A DNA stretch of 5,848 nucleotides from Alphaproteobacteria bacterium (lineage in GTDB: Bacteria > Pseudomonadota > Alphaproteobacteria > Puniceispirillales > Marisalimonadaceae), in the NCBI GenBank assembly GCA_016777645.1, contig JADHRC010000102.1:1-5848 (forward strand). The letters run 5' to 3'. Both the position numbers and the translations under genes were made by a program. Below, in pieces: positions 1 to 5,287 of this stretch (positions are counted from its first letter, which is position 1; every line of letters begins with the position of its first letter). The notes beneath the pieces were generated by a model. The model was not told the origin of the DNA. It did not search any database and saw only the letters and a list, made by a program, of their open reading frames with translations.

Positions 1-98
1 TTTTAATTGCCCCTCCTTTTATAATAAATGATTTAGAAATAGATGAACTTTGCGAAAAACTGAAAAAAACAATTGATAATGTTTGTTATCAAAACTAA
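1..98 (+). CDS. C-terminal end of a probable class III (PLP-dependent) aminotransferase, 5' truncated by window edge
   Basis: An open frame enters from the left edge (first full codon at position 3) and ends at a TAA at 96-98, giving 31 residues that begin LIAPPFIINDLEIDELCEKL. The pattern 'aPP-hydrophobic-I-x-x-x-E-I-D-E-L-x-x-x-L' is the usual C-terminal ending of class III aminotransferases (for example omega-amino acid:pyruvate or 4-aminobutyrate transaminases), where a PP pair precedes the last helix. That is family knowledge; the catalytic lysine and cofactor site lie outside the window, so substrate and exact subfamily cannot be told. The gene runs opposite to livF and their stop codons abut. 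If correct, it acts in the cytoplasm on amino groups and could metabolise something the transporter imports, but convergent position alone is weak evidence. Another enzyme with a similar terminal helix remains possible. Confidence 0.6.
   Translation, partial: LIAPPFIINDLEIDELCEKLKKTIDNVCYQN
62..92 (-). terminator. Intrinsic-terminator-like hairpin for the liv operon, inside the neighbouring coding sequence
   Basis: Reading the minus strand just past the livF stop, a perfect 7-bp inverted repeat (arms 86-92 and 73-79, TTGATAA/TTATCAA, 6-base loop) is followed at once by TTGTTTTTTTC (72-62). A stem followed by a U-rich tract is the layout of a Rho-independent terminator. The stem has only one G-C pair, so it is weak, although weak stems are common in very AT-rich genomes. 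It is directional: on the plus strand the A-tract precedes the stem and no T-tract follows. It lies wholly inside the last codons of the converging plus-strand gene. Confidence 0.45.
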
Positions 99-788
99 TT
101 ACACACCTAAATGTTTTTGGGCAGTATTAGTAGTTAGTTCATTTGGAAACCCCTTCCATACAGTTCTACCCTTCTCAAGAATATAGAATTTATCTGCCAA
201 AATTTGTAATTGTTTTAGCGACTTATCGATAATTAAAATAGATATCTTTTTATTTTTTAAAACTTCTATAACTTTCCAAATTTCCAATCTGATTGTAGGT
301 GACAAACCTTCAGTTGCTTCATCTAAAATTAATAACTTTGGATTAGTCATTAAGGCTCTACCAATAACTAACATTTGCTGTTCACCACCTGATAATGAGT
401 AAGCACCTTGAAACTTTCTTTCTTCAAGTTTTGGAAATAATTCGAAAACTTTATCTAGAGTCCATTCTCCATCAACAGAAGTGGCAAGCAGGTTTTCTAT
501 AACTGTTAAATTTGAAAATGCTCTTCTTCCTTCTGGAACCAAACCTATTCCTAATTGAGCAATTTTATAACTAGGCATCCCCAAAAGAGAAATATTGTTA
601 AAACTAATCTCTCCTTGAAATTTATTTATTAACCCGCAGATTGATTTAATAGTTGTAGATTTTCCCATTCCATTCCTACCAAGTAAAGCGACAATTTCAC
701 CTTCTTTAATTTCTAAGTTAACATCAAAGAGTGCTTGGCTTGCACCATACCAAGCCTTTAAAGATTTAATTTCTAAAAAGTTTTTCAT
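99..788 (-). CDS. livF: LivF-type ABC transporter ATPase (branched-chain amino acid / HAAT family)
   Basis: This 229-residue cytoplasmic ATPase is one of two that power a LivHM-type importer. Visible motifs are Walker A GRNGMGKS (about 37-44), the LivF-type Q-loop region VPEGRR (85-89), signature LSGGE (132-136) and Walker B LLILDE (152-157). 'RNGMGK' and 'VPEGRR' are typical of LivF rather than LivG, and the length fits the family (about 230-240). The segment after Walker B reads LIIDKS (186-190), where most LivF proteins have VEQN and most ABC ATPases have a histidine; I believe this variant marks a subfamily rather than a defect. The ATG overlaps the livG stop by one base (TAATG), implying translational coupling. 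It is the last gene of the operon. The ATPase assignment is firm; the transported substrate is not shown. Confidence 0.93.
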   Translation of the reverse strand: MKNFLEIKSLKAWYGASQALFDVNLEIKEGEIVALLGRNGMGKSTTIKSICGLINKFQGEISFNNISLLGMPSYKIAQLGIGLVPEGRRAFSNLTVIENLLATSVDGEWTLDKVFELFPKLEERKFQGAYSLSGGEQQMLVIGRALMTNPKLLILDEATEGLSPTIRLEIWKVIEVLKNKKISILIIDKSLKQLQILADKFYILEKGRTVWKGFPNELTTNTAQKHLGV

Positions 789-1537
789 TAAATCTCATAG
801 CCTAAATAGACATCTTTAACTAATTCATTAGATCTGATCTGATCAACTGTTCCTGTTGCTACTATTTTCCCATAATTAATTACTGATACTCTGTCAGCAA
901 GAGCAAAAACAGCCTCCATATCATGTTCAATTAACAAAATTGGAGTGTTAAGTTTTATTTTTTTGAATAAATTTATCATCATTTGCGTTCCACTTTCATC
1001 TAAACCTGCCATTGGTTCATCAAACAAGAAAACTTTTGGGTTCATAGCCAAAGCAAGCCCTACCTCTAATTTTCTTCTATCACCATGGCTAAGTTCTGAT
1101 GCTACCATTCCAGAATTTTCTATTAATTCTATTTCCCTGAGTATATTTTTAGCCTTAAGTTCTAATTCATTATTATCTTTTATATTTTTAAATAGCTGAA
1201 AAGTTTTATTGGACTTATTAAGAAGAGATAAAATTATATTTTCTATCGCGCTAAAACTTGGAATTATAGAAGATACTTGAAATGTTCTAGATATCCCAAT
1301 TTTTGCTCTTTCAACATCACTTAAATCAGTTATGTCTTCCTGGTCTAGAAGGATAGACCCCCTGTCCTGTTTAACACTCCCAACAATTTGCTTTATAAGA
1401 GTTGACTTACCTGCTCCATTAGGTCCTATTAGTGCGTGAATTTCGTTGAAATTTAGATCTATGGCTATTTGATCAGTTACCTTAAAGGCTCCGTATGATT
1501 TTGATAAATTTTTGATATTTAATATTTTATTTTTCAT
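788..1537 (-). CDS. livG: LivG-type ABC transporter ATPase (branched-chain amino acid / HAAT family)
   Basis: This is the second cytoplasmic ATPase of the importer, 249 residues from the chosen ATG. Domains in order are Walker A GPNGAGKS (38-45), Q-loop SRTFQ (83-87), signature LSHGD (149-153, followed by RRKLEVGLALA), Walker B VFLFDEP (169-175) and H-loop IEHDM (203-207). The extended, charged insert between about 105 and 140 and the 'GISRTFQ' and 'LSHGD' forms mark the LivG/UrtD branch. A TTG at 1555 would add six residues (MIRKKI), but the ATG at 1537 matches the family N-terminus and reduces the overlap with livM to 11 bases. Ribosome binding is weak, with only an A-rich AAGAAAA ahead of the ATG, consistent with coupling to livM translation. 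All catalytic motifs are intact. It is expected to form a heterodimer with LivF under the LivH/LivM channel. Confidence 0.92.
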   Translation of the reverse strand: MKNKILNIKNLSKSYGAFKVTDQIAIDLNFNEIHALIGPNGAGKSTLIKQIVGSVKQDRGSILLDQEDITDLSDVERAKIGISRTFQVSSIIPSFSAIENIILSLLNKSNKTFQLFKNIKDNNELELKAKNILREIELIENSGMVASELSHGDRRKLEVGLALAMNPKVFLFDEPMAGLDESGTQMMINLFKKIKLNTPILLIEHDMEAVFALADRVSVINYGKIVATGTVDQIRSNELVKDVYLGYEI

Positions 1538-2510
1538 TATTTTTTTTCTTATCAAACAAGCCTAATATACCAGATCGAGCATATAATATTTCTAATATTA
1601 ATATTAGACCTAACCAAAATTGCCAATTTTCAGTATAAGTGCCAAGTGTTTGTTCTAATATAATAAAGAAAGCCGCCCCAACTATAGGTCCATAAAGCCT
1701 GGCCATTCCTCCTAGAATTACAAAAATCATTATCTCTCCAGAAGTATGCCAATCAAGAACAGATGGGCTTACAAATCTATTTAAATCTGTATAAAGAGAT
1801 CCAGCCAAGCCTGCCATTGTACCAGAAATGACAAAAACTATTAACTTGACTTTGTACGTTTCTATTCCTACAGATTTTACTCTTTCTTCATTTTGTTTTA
1901 TAGCCTGAAATGCCATACCAAAAGCTGAATTAATTAATTTAAATGATATAAATAGAGTAATCATTAGCCATACAAGACAAATAAAATAAAATGTGAATGG
2001 ATCCATTGTATTTACCATTGGGAACGAGTTCCTAACGTATATTGAAAGGCCATCTTCTCCTCCATAAGTGGGCCAACTTATTGAGAAAAAATATAACATT
2101 TGTGCAAATGCTAGAGTAATCATGATAAAGTAGACACCACTAGTTCTAAGCGAGAGAAAACCTATAATTAAAGATAGGAAAGCACATACTAGTATTGCTA
2201 CAGGCCAAATTATTAACATTTCAGAACTACCAAAAATATCGATTGGCCAACTAAATAATAATTCTTCGTTAAGAGCATGGAAAGATAGAATTCCTGTTAC
2301 GTATCCCCCCGTTCCAAAAAAAGCTGCATGACCAAAAGAAATTAACCCACAATAACCAAGAGCTAAATTTAAACCAATTCCAGCAATTGCTAGAATAATG
2401 ACTTTAGTTGTTAATGTTATGTAATATGGTTCTTCAAAAATTAATCCGAATATCGGGATTATTATAAGTAAAAATAATATCCATTTATTGAAGAGTTTTT
2501 CTATTATCAT
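1527..2510 (-). CDS. livM: LivM-type ABC transporter permease
   Basis: This inner-membrane permease, 327 residues from the chosen ATG, pairs with LivH to form the translocation channel. Family landmarks are the N-terminal motif AGIGLNLALGYCGLISFGHA (about 43-62), the cytoplasmic coupling segment MAFQAIKQNEERVKSVGIET (199-218) that contacts the ATPases, GTMAGLAGSLY (230-240), and the late GGMARLYGPIVGAA (267-280), where many relatives have GG-x-G in place of GGMA. Many hydrophobic stretches are present, including 10-24, 35-56, 99-121, 125-145, 173-193, 222-240, 259-285 and 297-312. A TTG at 2525 lies in frame, but the ATG at 2510 follows GGAAAAAG at a workable distance and leaves one base after the livH stop, so I take it as the start. 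Its 3' end overlaps livG. The tail is lysine/asparagine-rich (KKKNNEK). Confidence 0.92.
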   Translation of the reverse strand: MIIEKLFNKWILFLLIIIPIFGLIFEEPYYITLTTKVIILAIAGIGLNLALGYCGLISFGHAAFFGTGGYVTGILSFHALNEELLFSWPIDIFGSSEMLIIWPVAILVCAFLSLIIGFLSLRTSGVYFIMITLAFAQMLYFFSISWPTYGGEDGLSIYVRNSFPMVNTMDPFTFYFICLVWLMITLFISFKLINSAFGMAFQAIKQNEERVKSVGIETYKVKLIVFVISGTMAGLAGSLYTDLNRFVSPSVLDWHTSGEIMIFVILGGMARLYGPIVGAAFFIILEQTLGTYTENWQFWLGLILILEILYARSGILGLFDKKKNNEK

Positions 2511-2511
2511 T

Positions 2512-3429
2512 TTAACTTTTTCCAAATAATCCAGAAGGCTTAATAATTAAAATCAAAGCCATTAAAATATAAATTAACATTGAGCCAATTGATGATCCTA
2601 TTGAGGTTGCATAAGAAGGTTCTATAAAAATTTTAAGTAGATCTGGTAAAAAAACACGTCCTAAAGTATCTGTTACTCCTACTAAGATTGAACCAATGAA
2701 AGCACCCTTTATTGACCCTATGCCACCAATTACAATAACAACAAATGCTAGAATCAAAATTGGTTCTCCCATTCCAACCTCCACGGATTGTATGGCACCA
2801 ATTAGAGCACCAGAGAGACCTGCAAGAGAAGCTCCCAACGCAAAAACTACTGTATAGAGTTTTGAAATATCAACTCCGAGAGCTGAGATCATTTCACGAT
2901 CATTTTGACCAGCCCTGATACGAATGCCTAACCGAGTTTTTGTTATTAATATATAAAGACCAATAGCAATTAAAAAGCCCATCAATATAATGAATAGTCT
3001 ATATTTAGAATAAATTATTTCTTCAAATATAGGTATGGTTCCATTTAAACTCTCGGGGATACTTAGATATAAGGGGAATGCGCCAAAATACCATCTTACA
3101 CCTTCAGATAATAATAATATTAGAGCAAATGTAGCTAATACTTGATCTAAATGATCTCTTCTATACAACCGTCTAATTATTAATATTTCAATCAGAACTC
3201 CAGCAATTGCGGCACCACATAAGCTAGCCCCTAATGCCAACCAAAAAGAACCCGTTAAACCCGCAACTAAAGCAGCGCAAAATGCCCCAATCATATAAAA
3301 GGAGCCATGAGCTAGGTTTATTAAACCCATAACTCCAAATATTAGAGTTAATCCAGCAGACATAAGAAACAGCATAGTTCCAAATTGTATACCGTTTAAG
3401 AGTTGTTCAATAAATAAGATATTAGTCAT
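2512..3429 (-). CDS. livH: LivH-type ABC transporter permease
   Basis: This 305-residue inner-membrane permease is the LivM partner. Characteristic segments are LNGIQFGTMLFLMSAGLTLI (11-30), IFGVMGLINLAHGSFYMIGA (30-49), the cytoplasmic coupling region RAGQNDREMISALGVDI (172-188), GGIGSIKGAFIG (235-246) and the C-terminal LIIKPSGLFG (294-303). Length and motif order are normal for LivH. The ATG at 3429 has no recognisable Shine-Dalgarno sequence: the preceding AGTATATTTAA is A/T only apart from one G, and a stable hairpin ends 10 bases upstream. Translation may therefore be weaker than that of livK, which fits the usual need for much more binding protein than permease. The stop lies one base before the livM ATG. 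Assignment is firm; ligand specificity cannot be read from it. Confidence 0.93.
   Translation of the reverse strand: MTNILFIEQLLNGIQFGTMLFLMSAGLTLIFGVMGLINLAHGSFYMIGAFCAALVAGLTGSFWLALGASLCGAAIAGVLIEILIIRRLYRRDHLDQVLATFALILLLSEGVRWYFGAFPLYLSIPESLNGTIPIFEEIIYSKYRLFIILMGFLIAIGLYILITKTRLGIRIRAGQNDREMISALGVDISKLYTVVFALGASLAGLSGALIGAIQSVEVGMGEPILILAFVVIVIGGIGSIKGAFIGSILVGVTDTLGRVFLPDLLKIFIEPSYATSIGSSIGSMLIYILMALILIIKPSGLFGKS
2516..2523 (-). promoter_or_regulatory. Ribosome binding site deciding the livM start
   Basis: GGAAAAAG on the minus strand lies just before the livH stop codon and ahead of the ATG at 2510 (about 6 to 10 bases, depending on the pairing register). It favours that ATG over the in-frame TTG at 2525, which the site would follow rather than precede. 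It is a purine-rich, imperfect Shine-Dalgarno match. Confidence 0.4.
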
Positions 3430-3439
3430 TTAAATATAC

Positions 3440-3473
3440 TGTCTAGGTGAATTTTTACAAAATCACCTAGACA
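3440..3473 (-). promoter_or_regulatory. Perfect 11-bp hairpin between livK and livH
   Basis: Arms 3440-3450 (plus strand TGTCTAGGTGA) and 3463-3473 (TCACCTAGACA) are exact reverse complements with a 12-base loop; four further T-A pairs can form inside the loop past a one-base bulge. It fills most of the 50-base gap between the livK stop and the livH ATG. On the transcribed strand no T-tract follows, so it is not a classical terminator. The position after a binding-protein gene suits an mRNA-stabilising or partial attenuation element that keeps livK mRNA more abundant than permease mRNA; that role is inferred. The 5' arm also carries AGGTGA, a Shine-Dalgarno-like string that the stem would hide. 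Confidence 0.65.
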
Positions 3474-3479
3474 TATAAT

Positions 3480-4616
3480 TTACATTTTACATTCAGCAAC
3501 ATAAACGTTTGAATGATCCTTTAATCCAACAGAAACAATTTTGTTAGTGAGTGTTTTTCCCTCTTTTATGACTTCACGCACATAGATATCTTGAATTGGA
3601 TGATGATTTTTATCAAAACTAAATTTTCCTCTTGTGGAAGAAAAATTAGCCTTTCTGAGCTCATCTCTAAATTTATCCTTATCATCTATTTTAGCATTTA
3701 CCATTGCTGAAATTAAGAGTTTACCCGTGTCGTAACCTTGAGATGCATACAAGGATGGAAGACGACCGTATTCTGATTGAAAATCACTGACAAATTTTTT
3801 ATTTGCAGGATTATCTATATCTTTTGACCACTGTGAGGTATTTTTAACTCCTAATGCTGCATCTCCAACTGCTTTTAAAATACCTTGATCAAAAGAAAAA
3901 GCGGGACCTACAACTGGTATCTTAATTCCAGATTGTGAAAATTGTTTCATGAAACCAATTCCCATACCACCTGGTAAAAAGAAAAATACACTATCTGCTC
4001 CTGAAGCTCTAATTTGAGCGATCTCAGCTGCATAATCTTTTTGACCAAGCTTAGTATACACCTCTCCTGCAAGTTTACCTTTAAAAAACCTCTTGTAACC
4101 TGTAAGCGCATCTTTACCAGCTGGGTAATTAGGAGCAAGAATAAAAGAGTTTTTAAAACCAGCTGAGTTGGCGTAACCACCAGCGGCTTCATGTAAATTA
4201 TCGTTTTGCCATGCAACGTTAAAATAATTTTCATGACATCCTTTACCAGCTAATTGAGATGGCCCAGCATTAGGTGACAAATAGAATTTACCCTGATTAA
4301 CAGCTGCTGGCACAACTGCCATTGCTAAATTTGACCAAATAATTCCGGTAAGAACATCAACTTTGTCAGATTGTATCATCTTGTCTGCTAATTGAACCGC
4401 GATATCTGGTTTGCGCTGATCATCTTTTACAATGACACTGATTTTCTGATTCCCTTTTATAGCAAGCATAAAACCATCCCTTACATCAATGCCCAATCCT
4501 GAACCACCACCTGATAAAGTGGTTATCATTCCAACTTTTAATTGATGTCCATCTGCAAAAATTGATGATGAAGTCATGATCATTAGTGCTGCTAACGTAG
4601 TTGTAAGCCTTTTCAT
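3480..4616 (-). CDS. livK: Periplasmic substrate-binding protein of the HAAT ABC transporter (LivK-like, Peripla_BP_6)
   Basis: This 378-residue secreted binding protein captures the ligand for LivHMGF. Residues 1-21 form a signal peptide: MKR, a hydrophobic core, then SSSIFA with cleavage likely after A21 before DGHQ. The mature start LKVGMITTLSGGGSGLGIDV followed by RDGF is the type I periplasmic-binding fold opening of Peripla_BP_6, and VIVKDDQRKPDIAVQLADKM (61-80) is the typical 'D-x-x-x-x-P' second strand-helix. Two cysteines remain after cleavage (C127 and C376) and could pair. Length is normal. The ATG at 4616 follows AGGGGGA at six bases, the best ribosome binding site in the window, consistent with high expression. 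The family also binds aromatic acids, amides, urea and short carboxylates, so the name LivK denotes homology and position, not proven leucine/isoleucine/valine binding. Confidence 0.9.
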   Translation of the reverse strand: MKRLTTTLAALMIMTSSSIFADGHQLKVGMITTLSGGGSGLGIDVRDGFMLAIKGNQKISVIVKDDQRKPDIAVQLADKMIQSDKVDVLTGIIWSNLAMAVVPAAVNQGKFYLSPNAGPSQLAGKGCHENYFNVAWQNDNLHEAAGGYANSAGFKNSFILAPNYPAGKDALTGYKRFFKGKLAGEVYTKLGQKDYAAEIAQIRASGADSVFFFLPGGMGIGFMKQFSQSGIKIPVVGPAFSFDQGILKAVGDAALGVKNTSQWSKDIDNPANKKFVSDFQSEYGRLPSLYASQGYDTGKLLISAMVNAKIDDKDKFRDELRKANFSSTRGKFSFDKNHHPIQDIYVREVIKEGKTLTNKIVSVGLKDHSNVYVAECKM

Positions 4617-4622
4617 CTATAA

Positions 4623-4629
4623 TCCCCCT
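4623..4629 (-). promoter_or_regulatory. Strong ribosome binding site of livK
   Basis: AGGGGGA on the minus strand ends six bases before the livK ATG. It is the only G-rich run in the intergenic region and the clearest Shine-Dalgarno sequence in the window, marking livK as the most strongly translated gene of the operon. Confidence 0.7.
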
Positions 4630-4655
4630 AAATATCGTAATGACAAAAGAATTCC

Positions 4656-4684
4656 AAAATACATAATTATTAACCTAAAGGCAA
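4656..4684 (-). promoter_or_regulatory. Candidate sigma-70 promoter of the liv operon
   Basis: In the 93-base gap upstream of livK the minus strand shows TTGCCT (4684-4679) and TATTTT (4661-4656) separated by 17 bases. Each hexamer matches the consensus at four of six positions. Initiation near 4649 would give a leader of about 30 bases ending in the strong ribosome binding site. In such AT-rich DNA weak matches arise easily, so the call rests mainly on spacing and position. The rest of the gap shows no clear operator dyad or riboswitch. Confidence 0.3.
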
Positions 4685-4709
4685 AATAATTAATCGTATT
4701 AAAAAAATA

Positions 4710-4898
4710 CTAAAAATCCACTTCTATTCCGTTAATGGTAAAGGTTTTACCATTAAAACCTTTATCCATTTTTTCAATATCTGTCATATTTTCGCTATCA
4801 ACTCTTTTATATGGATTTTTTTTCATCTGTTCCAAACGAGTTTCTATCTTTTTATCTTTTTTATTTTTTTTCTTTAAAGCTTTAATCCATCCAAACAT
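4710..4898 (-). CDS. Small lysine-rich protein of unknown function (62 residues)
   Basis: I do not recognise this protein. It starts MFGWIKAL, then has a strongly basic stretch (residues 6-32, including KKKNKKDKK), an acidic middle (34-45), and a neutral end, NGKTFTINGIEVDF, that reads like a beta-strand pair; 14 of 62 residues are lysine. No signal peptide, membrane helix or cysteine is visible. The basic part could bind nucleic acid, a ribosome or a membrane surface, but that is only composition. The gene looks real: its ATG directly abuts the TAA of the upstream DUF393 gene with no gap, and AGGAAG (4915-4910) lies 11 bases ahead inside that gene, implying coupled translation. Its 3' part carries two overlapping inverted repeats. 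It is the last gene of the upstream group before the liv promoter region. Confidence 0.7.
   Translation of the reverse strand: MFGWIKALKKKNKKDKKIETRLEQMKKNPYKRVDSENMTDIEKMDKGFNGKTFTINGIEVDF
4732..4770 (-). other. Two mutually exclusive hairpins in the 3' end of the small-protein gene
   Basis: On the minus strand three segments occur in order. AATGGATAAAGGTTTT (4770-4755) can pair with AAAACCTTTACCATT (4748-4734), giving 15 base pairs with one bulged A and a 6-base loop. Alternatively TTAATGGTAAA (4756-4746) can pair with TTTACCATTAA (4742-4732), giving 11 perfect base pairs with a 3-base loop. Both use the same 3' arm, so they cannot coexist. The structure lies in codons 43-56 of the small gene. 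The nearest downstream T-run is about 15 bases past the stem, so it is not a standard terminator. Function is unknown; attenuation, RNA processing or chance from coding repeats are all possible. Confidence 0.55.
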
Positions 4899-5279
4899 TT
4901 ACTTATAGACTTCCTGACTAGCCATTTGGCAGTGTGTTAATTTTTTAAATCTGTAACTTGCAAATAAATTATATAGGCACTTAGCTATAGAGTAAATGAT
5001 TGGAAGTTTTACTAGAAAAGATAACAAATTCCAAAATCTTAATTGATCCCATATCAAAATAAAAGCATCAACACCAATTTTTAAATTCTTATCTCTATCT
5101 AGACCGTGTAAATACATTAGTGCGTCATACTGTGAAACTTTTATGTGTTTCAGTTCATTAGGATTATTGGCAATATCGTTCCACTTAAAAATATTTTTAG
5201 GAGAAATCCTTTTGTAATAATTAATTTCTTTACTACAAAGTCCACATTTTCCATCGTAAAAAATTTCTATTAACTTCAT
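4899..5279 (-). CDS. DCC family (DUF393) thiol-disulfide oxidoreductase-like protein
   Basis: This 126-residue protein has the family hallmark at its N-terminus: IFYDGKCGLCSKEINYYKR, with D9, C12 and C15 forming the D-x-x-C-x-x-C motif that names the DCC family. The CxxC sits at the start of a thioredoxin-like fold, as in thiol-disulfide exchange proteins. The middle GVDAFILIWDQL (69-80) and the following hydrophobic helices (82-108) with LPIIYSIAKCLYNLFASYR match the family's G-x-x-A-F-x-x-I-W and Y-x-x-F-A-x-x-R signatures. The biochemical role is poorly established; redox activity is inferred from the motif. There is no signal peptide, so it is probably cytoplasmic or membrane-associated. 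The ATG at 5279 is eight bases after the coq7 stop, with AGG overlapping that stop as a weak ribosome binding site, and its stop abuts the next ATG. Length is normal. Confidence 0.85.
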   Translation of the reverse strand: MKLIEIFYDGKCGLCSKEINYYKRISPKNIFKWNDIANNPNELKHIKVSQYDALMYLHGLDRDKNLKIGVDAFILIWDQLRFWNLLSFLVKLPIIYSIAKCLYNLFASYRFKKLTHCQMASQEVYK

Positions 5280-5287
5280 TAAGTAAC

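Noticed and set aside
144..158. TGGAA/TTCCA hairpin as a terminator for the plus-strand gene
   Set aside because: Only 5 bp, with no T-tract following on the plus strand; it lies in livF coding sequence and looks like chance.
945..1199. 84-codon plus-strand open frame
   Set aside because: It lies wholly opposite livG, whose ATPase motifs span the same bases; the translation is low-complexity Ser/Phe/Leu with no ribosome binding site or family pattern, so it is an antisense shadow.
1538..1555. TTG-initiated N-terminal extension of livG (MIRKKI)
   Set aside because: It only lengthens the overlap with livM and adds residues outside the family N-terminus; the ATG at 1537 fits better.
2511..2525. 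TTG-initiated N-terminal extension of livM (MEKVK)
   Set aside because: The purine-rich ribosome binding site lies within it and points to the ATG at 2510.
3947..4234. 95-codon minus-strand open frame in another phase
   Set aside because: It lies inside livK in a shifted frame; livK is intact and recognisable throughout, so this is a shadow.
4641..4646. TTGTCA as a -35 box upstream of livK
   Set aside because: A matching -10 at 16-18 bases would fall at the ribosome binding site and start codon, leaving no leader; the TTGCCT/TATTTT pair is better placed.
4695..4709. GTATT/AATAC inverted repeat around an A-run after the small gene, as a terminator
   Set aside because: The stem is 5 bp with a single G-C pair and the T-run forms its loop rather than its tail, so it does not fit an intrinsic terminator.
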